The notes: generated from the letters alone by a model not told the origin. A DNA stretch of 64,000 nucleotides from Mesobacillus subterraneus (GCF_023715485.1 NZ_JAMBOF010000003.1:326692-390691); one strand, 5' to 3'; counted from the first letter of the stretch, positions 1-9,724 are shown. A program made the numbers and translations.

Positions 1-66
1 ATGAATGAGCCGATGGGTTTAAAAAATGAAGAAGCTGCAAGCTTCAGAAACATTGCAGCAATCTAA
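1..66 (+). CDS. 3' end of a gene cut by the window edge (unidentified)
   Basis: Frame 1 is open from the first base to a TAA at 64-66 and encodes 21 residues ending in Asn-Ile-Ala-Ala-Ile. It lies 37 bp before a permease gene on the same strand. In B. subtilis the related permease yxjC clusters with CoA-transferase and hydroxybutyrate dehydrogenase genes, so an acyl-CoA or ketone-body gene is possible, but the visible tail is too short to assign. Confidence 0.4.
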   Translation: MNEPMGLKNEEAASFRNIAAI

Positions 67-103
67 CAAACTATTATTTGTGTATTAGAGAGGGGTTACC
101 CGT

Positions 104-1546
104 ATGGAGCTTTTCGTTATTCTTTTAGCGCTTGGATTATTGATGTTCACAGCTTACAAAGGATATTCAGTTATCCTGTTTGCACCGATTGCAGCATTGC
201 TTGCGGTGCTGCTGACTGATCCGAGCCACGTGCTTCCTTTCTTCAGCAACATATTCATGGAAAAGATGGTTGGATTCATTAAAAGCTACTTCCCTGTTTT
301 CTTGCTGGGAGCTATCTTCGGTAAAGTTGTAGAAATGTCAGGAATTGCCGAATCAATCGCCAAATCAATCATTAAATTGGTTGGCGGTACTCGCGCAATC
401 CTTGCAATCGTGTTGATGGGCGCAATTTTAACATACAGCGGAGTAAGCTTATTCGTTGTCGTATTCGCCATCTATCCTTTTGCTAAAAACTTATTCAGAG
501 AAGCGAACATTCCTAAAAGATTGATTCCTGGAACAATCGCGCTCGGAGCTTTTACATTCACAATGGATGCGCTTCCGGGTACACCGCAAATCCAAAACGT
601 TATTCCGACAGGCTTTTTTGGCACAGATATTTATGCAGCACCTGTACTTGGTATCATTGGTGCGATCCTTGTTTTCGTTTTGGGTATGCTCTACCTTGAA
701 ACACTTAGAAAGAAAGCCGCCAAGCGAGGTGAAGGGTTTTATGGATTTGATAACGCTGAATCAGCTGCTGCTGCCGAGGCAGATGCACTTGAAGAAGGCG
801 TTGCCAATATCGATATGACAGCTAAAACAAGCACAATAAAGGCAGTATTAGCATTTGTGCCATTAATTTTAGTTGGTGTCGCGAACAAATTTTTCACAGT
901 GAACCTACCGAAATGGTATCCTAATGGTTTCGATTTCTCAAAGATTGGACTTGATACTTACGGAACAGTGCAAATGTCTGGAGTAGTCGGCATCTGGTCG
1001 GTTGAATTGGCATTGATCCTTGGTATCCTGGCTACTCTTTTATATGATATGAAGAAAGTTACTGGTGGCTTCAAGGTTGGCGTCAACACGGCCATCGGCG
1101 GAGCATTGCTTGCTTCCATGAACACCGGTGCTGAATATGGTTTTGGAGGAGTCATTTCTTCCCTTCCTGGTTTCTCAGTTGTAAGTAAAGGAATCTCTGC
1201 TACATTTACTGATCCGCTGATTAACGGAGCGGTTACAACCACTACGCTTGCAGGTGTCACAGGGTCAGCTTCTGGCGGTATGGGTATTGCTCTAAGCGCC
1301 ATGGCAGATACGTATATGAAAGCAATTACGGAGTTCAACATTCCGCCAGAGGTTATGCACCGTGTCATTTCCATGGCATCAGGCGGTATGGACACACTTC
1401 CGCACAATGGTGCGGTCATTACATTGCTTGCCGTTACCGGACTTACACATAAGCAGTCTTACAAAGATATTTTCGCGATTACAATTATCAAAACATTGGC
1501 TGTATTCTTCATAATTGCAGTCTACAAGTTAACTGGACTAGTATAA
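104..1546 (+). CDS. GntP-family permease (YxjC-like short-chain acid transporter)
   Basis: A 480-residue integral membrane protein with about twelve hydrophobic segments, the usual length for GntP/CitM-type permeases. The segment around residues 155-170 (DALPGTPQIQN) and the C-terminal DTLPHNG stretch near residue 430 are typical of the family. The ATG at 104 is preceded by GAGAGGGG. The gene lies 66 bp upstream of an acetyl-CoA acetyltransferase. That pairing suggests import of a ketone body or short-chain acid such as acetoacetate or 3-hydroxybutyrate, which is thiolysed after CoA activation; the substrate is inferred from this context. The family assignment is strong, but gluconate or another organic acid cannot be excluded. 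Confidence 0.85.
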   Translation: MELFVILLALGLLMFTAYKGYSVILFAPIAALLAVLLTDPSHVLPFFSNIFMEKMVGFIKSYFPVFLLGAIFGKVVEMSGIAESIAKSIIKLVGGTRAILAIVLMGAILTYSGVSLFVVVFAIYPFAKNLFREANIPKRLIPGTIALGAFTFTMDALPGTPQIQNVIPTGFFGTDIYAAPVLGIIGAILVFVLGMLYLETLRKKAAKRGEGFYGFDNAESAAAAEADALEEGVANIDMTAKTSTIKAVLAFVPLILVGVANKFFTVNLPKWYPNGFDFSKIGLDTYGTVQMSGVVGIWSVELALILGILATLLYDMKKVTGGFKVGVNTAIGGALLASMNTGAEYGFGGVISSLPGFSVVSKGISATFTDPLINGAVTTTTLAGVTGSASGGMGIALSAMADTYMKAITEFNIPPEVMHRVISMASGGMDTLPHNGAVITLLAVTGLTHKQSYKDIFAITIIKTLAVFFIIAVYKLTGLV

Positions 1547-1612
1547 TAATAACAACAGCAAATGGGGAATATATCCCCCATTCTTATCTTGATTTCCGAA
1601 GGGGCAGTGAAA

Positions 1613-2803
1613 ATGAAAAATACAATTGTCATTGCAAGCGCAGTAAGGACCGCAACTGGAGCATTTGGCGGAGCTTTTTCAAATGTTTCAGCAGTAGACT
1701 TAGGAGCAACAGCGATTAAAGCAGCTTTGGAAAAAGCGAATGTAAGCACAGATGCTGTCGATGAAGTAATCATGGGAAATGTCCTTCAGGCTGGTCTCGG
1801 CCAGAATCCGGCACGCCAGGCTGCTATGAGAGCAGGACTTCCTGAAACTTGCCCATCCATGACCATCAATAAACTATGCGGATCCGGTTTAAAAGCAGTA
1901 CACCTTGCATACCAGGCTATTGCTGCGGGAGATGCTGACATTGTTGTGGCCGGCGGAATGGAAAATATGAGCCAGGCACCTTTCGTACTTAAAGGTGCGC
2001 GTGAAGGCTTCAAGATGGGTGACCAAAAGCTCGTCGATACTTTGCTTGGTGATGGCCTTGTGTGCGCATTCAATAACTACCACATGGGCATCACTGCTGA
2101 GAACCTTGCGGATAAATATGAAATCTCCCGTAATGAACAGGACGCATTCGCAGTAAAAAGCCAGAATAGAGCTGAGGCAGCGATTAATTCCGGACGCTTC
2201 GAGGATGAAATCGTCCCTGTTGCTGTAAAGCAAAGAAAAGGCGAGCCAATCATCGTCAATCAGGATGAGCATCCGAAATTCGGAAGCACTCTTGAGAAGG
2301 TTGGCAAATTAAGGCCCGCATTCAAGAAAGACGGCACTGTTACTGCAGCCAACGCATCTGGCATCAATGACGGAGCAGCTGCCGTTGTCGTGATGAGCGG
2401 CAAAAAGGCAAAAGAACTTGGTGTTACACCGCTTGTAACAATCAAGGCAAATGCCTCTTCCGGAGTCGATCCTTCCATCATGGGCATCGGACCAGTTGAC
2501 GCTGTTAAAAAAGCGCTTAAAAAGGCTGACATGGAATTGACGCAAATTGATTTGGTTGAAGCAAATGAGGCGTTCGCTGCACAAGCCTTATCTGTCATGA
2601 AGGAGCTCGGCATGAGCGAAGAAAATGTCAACGTTAACGGCGGAGCGATCGCACTAGGCCACCCAATCGGCGCGAGCGGCGCGAGAATTCTTGTAACACT
2701 GATTCATGAATTGAAAAAGAGAGAACAAAAATACGGTTTGGCAACACTTTGCATTGGCGGCGGCATGGGTGTCGCGACAATCATCGAGAATGTAATAGAA
2801 TAA
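1613..2803 (+). CDS. Acetyl-CoA C-acetyltransferase (thiolase)
   Basis: A 396-residue thiolase that interconverts two acetyl-CoA and acetoacetyl-CoA plus CoA. The acyl-accepting cysteine is in NKLCGSG at about residue 89. The catalytic histidine is in [10 protein letters not shown] (about 350) and the second cysteine is in LCIGGGMG (about 380). An in-frame ATG exists at 1562, but the ATG at 1613 has the SD AAGGGG (1599-1604) and gives the conventional N-terminus [12 protein letters not shown]. It lies behind the GntP-type permease, so the pair probably serves short-chain acid or ketone-body breakdown. It could equally feed polyhydroxybutyrate or mevalonate precursors. Confidence 0.93.
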   Translation: MKNTIVIASAVRTATGAFGGAFSNVSAVDLGATAIKAALEKANVSTDAVDEVIMGNVLQAGLGQNPARQAAMRAGLPETCPSMTINKLCGSGLKAVHLAYQAIAAGDADIVVAGGMENMSQAPFVLKGAREGFKMGDQKLVDTLLGDGLVCAFNNYHMGITAENLADKYEISRNEQDAFAVKSQNRAEAAINSGRFEDEIVPVAVKQRKGEPIIVNQDEHPKFGSTLEKVGKLRPAFKKDGTVTAANASGINDGAAAVVVMSGKKAKELGVTPLVTIKANASSGVDPSIMGIGPVDAVKKALKKADMELTQIDLVEANEAFAAQALSVMKELGMSEENVNVNGGAIALGHPIGASGARILVTLIHELKKREQKYGLATLCIGGGMGVATIIENVIE

Positions 2804-2855
2804 GAATAAAGATCGGCAGTACTTCTGCAGAAGGAACCTTTATCAAGCCTATAAA

Positions 2856-2884
2856 AAAGCCTGTGGTACGCACCACAGGCTTTA
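2856..2884. terminator. Bidirectional rho-independent terminator
   Basis: A 12-bp perfect stem (AAAGCCTGTGGT with its complement) around a 3-5 nt loop, with an A-run on the left and TTTAAT on the right. It lies between the convergent thiolase gene and the small minus-strand gene at 2900. Confidence 0.85.
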
Positions 2885-2899
2885 ATAGTATACTAGATT

Positions 2900-3124
2900 T
2901 CAAACTACATAATCTTCTGTTAATTTACTGCAGGCATTGGATAGATTCTGTAAGCATTCCATCCTGAGCTTCTCGTCACATATGAAATCATTAAGGAGTT
3001 CTTCTTCTAGCTTCAGCTGTATTTGATTAATTTCTTCCATGAGTCGCTCTCTTTTTTCAACCTCTGCTAAATGAAACTCAATCTCCCGCTCAAAGTACTC
3101 TACCGTTCCAAATAATACAGTCAA
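2900..3124 (-). CDS. Small acidic coiled-coil protein of unknown function
   Basis: A 74-residue protein rich in Glu, Leu and Lys, with heptad-like spacing over most of its length and no membrane segment. I do not recognise the family. A GTG at 3136 is in frame, but the SD GGTGGAGG overlaps that codon. The TTG at 3124 sits 5-6 nt behind the SD and is the better start. The gene is the first one downstream of a c-di-GMP-I riboswitch and terminator on the same strand, so it may be a c-di-GMP-controlled effector; this is inference. Confidence 0.55.
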   Translation of the reverse strand: MTVLFGTVEYFEREIEFHLAEVEKRERLMEEINQIQLKLEEELLNDFICDEKLRMECLQNLSNACSKLTEDYVV

Positions 3125-3366
3125 TGATTCCTCCACCTTCCGTCAAATTTTTCTTAAAATCCCCCATCCTGAATTTGAACAAACCTGCCAAAAGGATTGT
3201 CTTTATTTGTCCTGTCAAGTCACTTAAGTATTATTTAACCTCTCTCAATGTTCGCAAACGTCAAATTCTGTTCTTTTTTGCAGTTTTGTGTTTTATTCTC
3301 AGCTGGTTAAAGGAATTGACGTGATGGAAAGCTTGACTTTAGGTAAAATCACCAAACAGGCCCAAA

Positions 3367-3400
3367 TAAAAAATCCTCCAAAAAGATGGCGGATTTTTTT
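3367..3400 (-). terminator. Terminator of the c-di-GMP riboswitch expression platform
   Basis: On the minus strand AAAAAATCC and GGATTTTTT form a stem followed by a T-rich tail (TTTTTTATTT), about 60 nt after the aptamer. This arrangement suits a transcription-termination riboswitch. Confidence 0.6.
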
Positions 3401-3458
3401 CGGCGAACGGTCAAAATAAACCCATTTACCTATCTGGTCATTACATCCGATCTTTTTT

Positions 3459-3530
3459 GGCAACCCGACGATCATAGCATAAACACCTTAGACTCGTGGC
3501 TTTGCGTCCTTACCTTTCGATAAGTTTGCC
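3459..3530 (-). ncRNA. Cyclic di-GMP-I (GEMM-I) riboswitch aptamer
   Basis: Read on the minus strand, the stretch carries the GEMM-I hallmarks in order: GGCAAAC, a GAAA tetraloop, GGACGCAAAGCC, a CTAAGG junction, and a closing GTCGGGTTGCC that pairs with the 5' GGCAAAC. A rho-independent terminator follows at 3400-3367, and the next minus-strand gene is the 74-residue protein at 2900. The class assignment rests on motif order and the complementary ends. Confidence 0.85.
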
Positions 3531-3788
3531 TTTTTCAGTACTAGTTAAAATATAAAACTTATGAACCATCAATACAACAAATTTCGTCATTAATCTACAA
3601 AAATGAGTATTTTTCCCTACATCCATATTATCAGCTTTATACATTTTATTGTAATTTTCTATTTGATTATTCGTTCAATAACAGTAGATTGTTTCCACAC
3701 TGTAATATACCAGCAATCCAGATGTAAAAATTGCCTGATAGAATAAAAAGAAGAAGCTTTAATACAGGCGAATGGCAGGAGGATCCGT

Positions 3789-4133
3789 ATGGAACAGCAT
3801 GTTAAGATGTCGCTAGATGAATGGAAAGCAGAAATAGAAGGAATTTTGAACGAGATTGACGCAGAATACGATGAGGTTAAAAACGAGTTAAAGGTCTATA
3901 CATATAAATACAACATCACAAAGCAGGTCGTCCAATCGACTGTGAATCCTGATTTGAATAGGAAAATCAGGGAGTTGTATCACCAGCCATTTGAACAGAA
4001 ATTCAATGACTTAAAAGAGTACATCAAGGAGCTGGAAGAAAAAAAGCGAGTCTTCCAAATGTTTACCGATAAAATCGACAAAGTTACTGAAAAGGAAGAG
4101 ACAAACCATTTAGCGATGGCACAGTCAGAATAG
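3789..4133 (+). CDS. Conserved-looking coiled-coil protein, function unknown
   Basis: A 114-residue soluble, charged, largely helical protein. Residues 5-40 and 75-105 look like coiled coils. It starts at an ATG behind the strong SD GGCAGGAGG (3773-3781). No catalytic motif, signal peptide or membrane segment is visible and I do not recognise the family. It is monocistronic, ending at a strong hairpin shared with nadE. A cytoplasmic structural or regulatory role is possible but not shown. Confidence 0.65.
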   Translation: MEQHVKMSLDEWKAEIEGILNEIDAEYDEVKNELKVYTYKYNITKQVVQSTVNPDLNRKIRELYHQPFEQKFNDLKEYIKELEEKKRVFQMFTDKIDKVTEKEETNHLAMAQSE

Positions 4134-4180
4134 AATGAAAGCCTGGCTGAAGCGAGATCAGCCAGGCTTTCATTTTATTT
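4134..4180. terminator. Bidirectional terminator between the 114-aa gene and nadE
   Basis: A 17-bp stem (AATGAAAGCCTGGCTGA and complement, 4134-4150 and 4158-4174) is followed by ATTTTATTTTT. It overlaps the stop codon of the convergent nadE. Confidence 0.85.
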
Positions 4181-4996
4181 TTCCCACCAGGAATCAAACA
4201 TGGATGCAGGTACATGCCGCTTGTGTTCTGAGGCAAGGTATCTTCCTTCTATCTTCGCAGCATCCGCTTCTGCGATCTGCTTCCCTTCGAGGTAATCATC
4301 GATTGCTTCATAGCTCACTCCAAGCTCAGTCTCGTCGGCCTGAAGCGGTTTATTGTCGAGAAGGTCGGCTGTCGGTTCTTTCAGGTATAACCTAGGTTCC
4401 GCGTTCAAGGCTTTGAGTAATTCCCTGCCTTGTCTCTTATTCAGGCCAGTCAGCGGAAGCAAGTCTGCACCGCCATCCCCATATTTTGTGAAGAATCCTG
4501 TTACCGCTTCTGCAGCATGATCTGTACCGATCACCAGCAAGCCCTCCTGCCCGGCAATTGCATATTGGGTAATCATCCTCATTCTTGCCTTTGCATTTCC
4601 TTTATTAAAATCAGTCATCCGTTCGCCAATCGCTTCTTCAAATTGAGTATTGAACGTATCGACTGCAGGCTGGATGTTGAAAGTGAGCGTTTTATCAGGC
4701 TGGATAAAATTCAGCGCTCGCTGTGCATCGTCTTCATCCTTTTGGACAGCATATGGAAGTCTCACTGCCACGAATTTGGCCTGCGAACCTTCAGAGCGAA
4801 GTTCTTGCGCAGCCAGCTGAGCCAGCCTTCCTGCAAGTGTGGAGTCCTGACCGCCGCTGATTCCAAGTACGAATCCTTTGGCCTTAGATGCATACATATA
4901 TTCCTTCAAGAAATCGATCCGCTTTCTGATTTCCTCTTGGGGATTGATTTGCGGCCGTACATGCAATGCTTCGATTATCTGTTTTTGCAAGCTCAT
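4175..4996 (-). CDS. nadE: NH3-dependent NAD+ synthetase
   Basis: A 273-residue enzyme that amidates nicotinic acid adenine dinucleotide to NAD+ with ATP and ammonia. The ATP-pyrophosphatase P-loop SGGQDST is at residues 47-53. The segments [26 protein letters not shown] and KEPTADLLD match the B. subtilis-type homodimeric synthetase, and length and C-terminus (PASMFDSWW) also match. There is no glutaminase domain, so ammonia is the donor. The ATG at 4996 follows TAGGAGG. The gene is monocistronic. Confidence 0.95.
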   Translation of the reverse strand: MSLQKQIIEALHVRPQINPQEEIRKRIDFLKEYMYASKAKGFVLGISGGQDSTLAGRLAQLAAQELRSEGSQAKFVAVRLPYAVQKDEDDAQRALNFIQPDKTLTFNIQPAVDTFNTQFEEAIGERMTDFNKGNAKARMRMITQYAIAGQEGLLVIGTDHAAEAVTGFFTKYGDGGADLLPLTGLNKRQGRELLKALNAEPRLYLKEPTADLLDNKPLQADETELGVSYEAIDDYLEGKQIAEADAAKIEGRYLASEHKRHVPASMFDSWWEK

Positions 4997-5119
4997 TTTA
5001 AACCTCCTAAGTCACAATAAACTATTTATAAAAGAGCATAGCCCTTCTAAAGTTTAATGTCTAGATTTTAGTCAGGAAATATAACATCCCATCTTTAACT
5101 ATACCGTTTTATTGAAAAA

Positions 5120-5138
5120 TTAAACGTCCGCCGTTTAA
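5120..5138. promoter_or_regulatory. Inverted repeat upstream of pgl (possible operator)
   Basis: TTAAACG-N5-CGTTTAA is a perfect 7-bp dyad in the 257-bp divergent spacer between nadE and pgl. A regulator of either gene may bind here. There is no family match and the rest of the spacer shows nothing else I can name. Confidence 0.3.
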
Positions 5139-5268
5139 AGACATAACAGTTTCCGGAAATTTTTCTTATTACACCACCGTTCAGAACATTTTGTCCTTGT
5201 GCACTTTTTTGCTAGACTATTACTAGACTAAAACATTAAATTGCTAAATCATATTGGAGGCTTTGCGG

Positions 5269-6324
5269 ATGACAACTCATGAAAAATTCACAGGCTATTT
5301 TGGTACATATACAAAAGGCGAAAGCGAGGGGATCTATTCTTTTACCCTTGATGCCGCAAATAGGAAAATCATTGATGTGAAAGCAGCTGCTTCGCTTGAG
5401 AATCCAACCTACCTGGCTATCAGTGATGATAATCGCTTTCTTTATGCGGTTGGAAAGGAAGGTGGTTTAGGCGGAGTTGCAGGGTTTAATATTTCTGAAT
5501 TCGGCAGCCTTTCATTGATTAATACTCAGCTTGCCGAAGGTGCGTCGCCATGCCATGTCAGCGTGAATAAGGAAAACAGCATGCTGCTATCGGCTAACTA
5601 TCATAAAGGCTCTGCAGATTCTTATTTGCTTGACCGAGAAAGCGGCAGTATCGAGACAGTGTTATCAAGCGTCGTCCACGAAGGTTCAGGGCCTGATGAG
5701 CGTCAGGAAAAAGCCCATACCCATTATGCAGGTTTTACTCCTGATGGAAAATACGCAGCAGTCATCGACCTCGGCATCGACCAGCTGCTTACCTATTCAC
5801 TCGATAACGGGCAATTAATCGAAAAGAGTATATTGCACATAGCGCCGGGAAGCGGTCCAAGGCATCTAGTTTTCCATCCGAATAACAAGATAGCCTATTT
5901 GATGACTGAATTCAGCTCTGAGGTTCTCGTTTTGAAATACCAATCCGAAGATGGAAGCTTCGAACAGCTTCAAGCTATTTCTACACTGCCTGGCGATTTC
6001 ACAGAGAACAATCAGGGAAGCGCCATCCACATCTCTTCTGATGGAAAATTCGTTTATGCAGCCAACCGCGGCCATGACAGCATCGCCATCTTCAAGGTGG
6101 ATTCCGAAAGCTTCAAGCTTTCATTTATCGAACACACATCAACCGAGGGCAACTGGCCAAGGGATTTTGTACTGGATCCAAACGAGAAATTCCTGATTGC
6201 CACAAACCAGAATTCCAGCAACGTCGCACTCTATTCCCGTGATGAGGAAACAGGGAAGCTGACCTTGCTGCAATCTGATGTGAAGGTCCCAGACCCAGTG
6301 TGCGTGAAGTTTTTAAATTACTAA
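5269..6324 (+). CDS. pgl: 6-phosphogluconolactonase (lactonase beta-propeller family)
   Basis: A 351-residue cytoplasmic seven-bladed propeller of the YkgB/Pgl type, which hydrolyses 6-phosphogluconolactone in the oxidative pentose phosphate pathway. Family features include NPTYLAIS near residue 45, SPCHVSVN near 85, GSGPDERQEKAHTHYA near 140, GSGPRHLVFHP near 195, and the AANRGHDSI and GNWPRDFVLDP blades. A TTG at 5254 is in frame, but that codon is part of the SD (TTGGAGG, 5254-5260); the ATG at 5269 is 8 nt downstream. Length matches B. subtilis Pgl (349). It is monocistronic with a long terminator. Confidence 0.9.
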   Translation: MTTHEKFTGYFGTYTKGESEGIYSFTLDAANRKIIDVKAAASLENPTYLAISDDNRFLYAVGKEGGLGGVAGFNISEFGSLSLINTQLAEGASPCHVSVNKENSMLLSANYHKGSADSYLLDRESGSIETVLSSVVHEGSGPDERQEKAHTHYAGFTPDGKYAAVIDLGIDQLLTYSLDNGQLIEKSILHIAPGSGPRHLVFHPNNKIAYLMTEFSSEVLVLKYQSEDGSFEQLQAISTLPGDFTENNQGSAIHISSDGKFVYAANRGHDSIAIFKVDSESFKLSFIEHTSTEGNWPRDFVLDPNEKFLIATNQNSSNVALYSRDEETGKLTLLQSDVKVPDPVCVKFLNY

Positions 6325-6386
6325 TTTTATAAATAAAGTTAAAAAAACTACTTTTAATGAATCAAAAATTTAATTAACCCAAATGA

Positions 6387-6436
6387 AAATAAAGATAGGG
6401 CAGATACTTCAGAAGTATCTGCCCTATCTTTATTTG
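6387..6436. terminator. Long perfect bidirectional terminator hairpin
   Basis: A stem of about 22 bp (AAATAAAGATAGGGCAGATA... and its complement) has a very short loop around 6410-6413 and A/T runs at the ends. It separates pgl from the convergent oxidoreductase and overlaps that gene's stop codon. Confidence 0.85.
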
Positions 6437-7413
6437 TCGCTCGGGAACCTGACTCCCATTTGCCTTCTTGCTTCATCAAGGATTTTCATTGTAATTCTCG
6501 AGTTTTCAAGTGAGTTGTTCACTGATTCCTTCTTTCCTTGCTGGATCAAAGAGATGAACTCTTCAGCTTCATAAAACATATTGTCTGCAAGCTGTTCACG
6601 CGAAATGTCTTCTGTCCTGCCGTCACGATAAATGATATCCACTTTTTCTGGACTGCTGATTTTATCAATCCTGATGTTGCCATCCTCGCCATGGATTTCA
6701 GATGGCAGTGTAGAATCGGTGATTTTCGAGAACATGATGACAGCATCCATGCCATCGTATTTTAATAACAGGCTTCCTTCTCCGTCCACTCCTGATTCAA
6801 GCACATAACCGTTCGCCTGGACTGACTTCGGTTCTCCAAACAAGACAACGAGCGGATAGACGCAGTAAATGCCGATATCCATCAACGAACCTGCTGAAAA
6901 CTCAGGATTGAAGGCATTCAGCACCGTTCCCTGTTTATACTTGTCATAGCGTGAGGAATACTGGCAATAGCTTGCGAAGTACCTCCTGATCGTGCCGATT
7001 TTATGCAGGTTTTCCTGGACAGCCTTGAAGTTGGCCATCAATGTTGATTTTAATGCCTCCATTAAAACGACATCGTTTTCTTTAGCCGCCTTGATCATGC
7101 TGGCTAATTCATCGCTATTGGATGCAATCGCCTTTTCGCACAGGACATGCTTGCCGTTTTCCATGAACGTTAATGCCTGACGGGCATGCAGTGAGATTGG
7201 GCTGGCGATATATACTGCATCTATCACGTCGCTCTTCGCCATTTCCTCCAGATCAGTAAAAGTGGAGCTCACATCGAATTTATCCGCGAACGCTGCAGCG
7301 CTCTCCTCTGTACGCGAATAAACTGCAGTCAGCTGGAAATCCTTATGATTGCATGCGCCGTTAATAAATGATTCTGTAATCCAATTGGTTCCTACTACTC
7401 CGAAACGTACCAT
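6430..7413 (-). CDS. Gfo/Idh/MocA-family NAD(P)-dependent oxidoreductase
   Basis: A 327-residue two-domain dehydrogenase. The N-terminal Rossmann fold begins FGVVGTNWIT, and the DAVYIASPISLHARQA segment and CEKAIAS at about residue 95 correspond to the family's conserved EKP region, with Ala replacing Pro. The C-terminal half is the substrate-binding domain. The ATG at 7413 lies behind AAGGATGAG; an upstream ATG at 7422 is too close to that SD. Substrates of such enzymes are usually sugars, inositols or related polyols; the specific one is unknown. It is monocistronic. The Lys of the EK pair is retained, so activity is likely. Confidence 0.85.
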   Translation of the reverse strand: MVRFGVVGTNWITESFINGACNHKDFQLTAVYSRTEESAAAFADKFDVSSTFTDLEEMAKSDVIDAVYIASPISLHARQALTFMENGKHVLCEKAIASNSDELASMIKAAKENDVVLMEALKSTLMANFKAVQENLHKIGTIRRYFASYCQYSSRYDKYKQGTVLNAFNPEFSAGSLMDIGIYCVYPLVVLFGEPKSVQANGYVLESGVDGEGSLLLKYDGMDAVIMFSKITDSTLPSEIHGEDGNIRIDKISSPEKVDIIYRDGRTEDISREQLADNMFYEAEEFISLIQQGKKESVNNSLENSRITMKILDEARRQMGVRFPSDK

Positions 7414-7473
7414 CTTTCTCATCCTTTCAAATTGCAAAAGCTGAAGGCGATGCCTGCAGCTTACTTTTTTATA

Positions 7474-8880
7474 TTATCGGAATGGGAGTTCAATCACAAA
7501 CTTTGTCCCTTTTCCGTGTTCGCTTTCCACATGAATTTTTCCGTCATGCATCTGTACCAGCTGTTTGACAATGGACAAGCCGAGCCCGAACTCGCCAAAC
7601 GGGTTGCTCGTCCTTGAGATGTCCGCTTTGTAAAAGCGATGCCAAATCTTTTCGATCTCCTCTGATTCAATCCCAATCCCAGTGTCCTCAATTTCAATCA
7701 ACGTTTTGTTGCCGTCCAATTTTCCGCGGAGCCAAATCGTTCCGTTTTCGGTAAACTGGATGCTGTTTTTCGTGATATTGATCAGAATCTGGACGAGCCG
7801 GTCATAATCAGCATGCACCATCGCAGTTCCTTCAGCTGTAATTTCAATTTGATTATTACGCTCTTCCGCCTGCAACTCCAGCTGGTCTTTGATGATTTCA
7901 AGCACCTCAAGCAGATCTATATCTTCTTTAAAAAGCTGCACCTGATTTGAGCGGATTTTATCATAATCAAGATTCTCATTCACAAGCCTGATCAGGCGCT
8001 TTGTTTCCTGGCTGACGAGATGGATGCCCCTTTCTTTTTCAGCCTCTGGAATCATATCATTTTTCAGCCCTTCGATCACCCCGCTGATCGTCGTAAGCGG
8101 AGTCCGCAATTCATGGGAGACATCCGACATGAACTGGCGGCGGCGGTATTCAAGGCTTTCGATTTCAGACTTCGATTCATTAAGCTTGCTGACCATGCTG
8201 TTAAAATCATTCGCCAATTCGCCAATTTCATCAAAATCCGAGGGCGGAACTTTTACCGTATAATCGCCTGCTGAAACCATCGATGTCGCTTCCTGCAGCT
8301 TTTTGATTCTTTTGACATGGATGCGTGACAGCACCCAGCTCAACAGGAATGAGACGGCAAGCGCGATAAGAACAGTATAGAAAAGATACTTATTTATTTC
8401 GCCAATCATCTCCCGGGTACCGCTAATCGGCGAAGTGAGCAGGATACCGCCAACGAAGCGACCCTGGTCTAAATATGGCAATGCCACAAGGGTTACCGCT
8501 CTGTCATATCGTTCGAGATCATATTTCATGACAATTGGTTCACCGTTCGTGAGCTTTCTCCATTCCTTTTCGGTGAATTCAATTGCCGGACCCCTCCATC
8601 TGATTGGGTTCAGCAGCTGGATATTTTCATCAAACACGCTGAATTGGATGTCCCGTCCAAACAGAACACGTGCATATTGGTTAATAACCTGGTCAGGACG
8701 TTCACTTCCCCGGTCAAGATCCCTCAGGATATTTTCTCCGTATGAAATGAGCTCCTCTGTCTTGTTTTTATAGACGAGTGTCTCAACATACTGGGTGAAC
8801 ACAAGACTGAGAATCAGAAAAGCCACAATGATAATACTGATATGACTGATGAATTGCTGGTAAATATATTTAACCTTCAT
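7474..8880 (-). CDS. Membrane sensor histidine kinase
   Basis: A 468-residue HPK with TM1 near residues 10-33, an extracytoplasmic sensor region of about 120 residues, TM2 near 160-180, HAMP and a coiled linker. The H box SDVSHELRTPL follows (phosphoacceptor His about 254), and the HATPase domain has N box NITKNS, G1 DTGIGI and G2 GLGLSI. It overlaps the 3' end of the response regulator gene by 11 bp, so the two are translationally coupled. The ATG at 8880 is chosen; an in-frame ATG at 8886 is also possible. The signal is unknown. Confidence 0.9.
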   Translation of the reverse strand: MKVKYIYQQFISHISIIIVAFLILSLVFTQYVETLVYKNKTEELISYGENILRDLDRGSERPDQVINQYARVLFGRDIQFSVFDENIQLLNPIRWRGPAIEFTEKEWRKLTNGEPIVMKYDLERYDRAVTLVALPYLDQGRFVGGILLTSPISGTREMIGEINKYLFYTVLIALAVSFLLSWVLSRIHVKRIKKLQEATSMVSAGDYTVKVPPSDFDEIGELANDFNSMVSKLNESKSEIESLEYRRRQFMSDVSHELRTPLTTISGVIEGLKNDMIPEAEKERGIHLVSQETKRLIRLVNENLDYDKIRSNQVQLFKEDIDLLEVLEIIKDQLELQAEERNNQIEITAEGTAMVHADYDRLVQILINITKNSIQFTENGTIWLRGKLDGNKTLIEIEDTGIGIESEEIEKIWHRFYKADISRTSNPFGEFGLGLSIVKQLVQMHDGKIHVESEHGKGTKFVIELPFR

Positions 8881-9568
8881 TCCCATCAACCGATTCATCA
8901 AATTTATAACCTACGCCCCAAACCGTATGGAACAGTGGCTGTTCAGGAGAACCAAGCTTCTTCCTTAGCCGCTTGATATGGACATCGACCGTCCGCTCAT
9001 CACCATAGTATTGGTACCCCCATACACGTTCAAGCAGCTGTTCCCTCGTAAAAACCTGGCGAGGATGCTGGCCGAAAAACAGCAGCAGGTCAAATTCTTT
9101 TGGCGTCAGATTAGTGATCGATTTCCCATCGAACATCACTTCGCGCGTTTCCTTATTGATTTTCAGGAGGCTTGTACCGATTTCACCTTTTTCTTCAGGC
9201 TTATGCTTTTGATAGCGGCGGGCAACAGCTTTGATTCTTGCCATCAAGGCAAGTGGACTGAACGGCTTTGTCACATAATCATCCGCGCCCATCTCCAGCC
9301 CAAGAACCTGATCAGACTCACTGTCCTTCGCCGTCAGCATGATAATCGGAACATCGCTTCCTTCCTGTCTGATTTTTCTGCAAAGCGTAACCCCATCCAT
9401 TCCAGGAAGCATCCAGTCGACGATCAGCAAATCCCAGCTGCCATTTCTATAAGCAGTGTATCCTTTCAGGCCGTCATTTTCGAATTCCCCTTCGATTCCT
9501 TCCTTCGAAAAGAACATCTCGATCATCGCACAGACACTTTCATTATCCTCAATGACTAATATTCTCAC
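8870..9568 (-). CDS. OmpR/PhoB-family response regulator
   Basis: A 232-residue regulator. The receiver domain has acidic ED at residues 7-8, the phosphorylated Asp in LLIVDWMLPG (about 51), Thr in MLTAKD (about 80) and Lys in DDYVTKPFSP (about 102). The C-terminal winged helix contains LTPKEFDLLLFF and ERTVDVHIKRLRKKL. It is the first gene of a two-gene operon with the downstream kinase. Targets are unknown. The intergenic sequence upstream begins with ordinary AT-rich DNA and then a 52-bp tandem array. Confidence 0.92.
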   Translation of the reverse strand: MRILVIEDNESVCAMIEMFFSKEGIEGEFENDGLKGYTAYRNGSWDLLIVDWMLPGMDGVTLCRKIRQEGSDVPIIMLTAKDSESDQVLGLEMGADDYVTKPFSPLALMARIKAVARRYQKHKPEEKGEIGTSLLKINKETREVMFDGKSITNLTPKEFDLLLFFGQHPRQVFTREQLLERVWGYQYYGDERTVDVHIKRLRKKLGSPEQPLFHTVWGVGYKFDESVDGNEG

Positions 9569-9724
9569 GGCTATCCCCTCTAATTCCGATATCTGTTATA
9601 TATAAAATAAAGCTCCCATGAAACAGAATCAACTGATTAGGCCATTGTTACAGATTAATTAATGATTTGGTCATAGTTTGGTCATGATTTGATGAAAGCG
9701 GCATTGGCCACCTCTTTGCAGCGC

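Noticed and set aside
3124..3324. 66-codon plus-strand ORF
   Set aside because: It overlaps the start of the minus-strand small gene and the riboswitch leader and has no SD.
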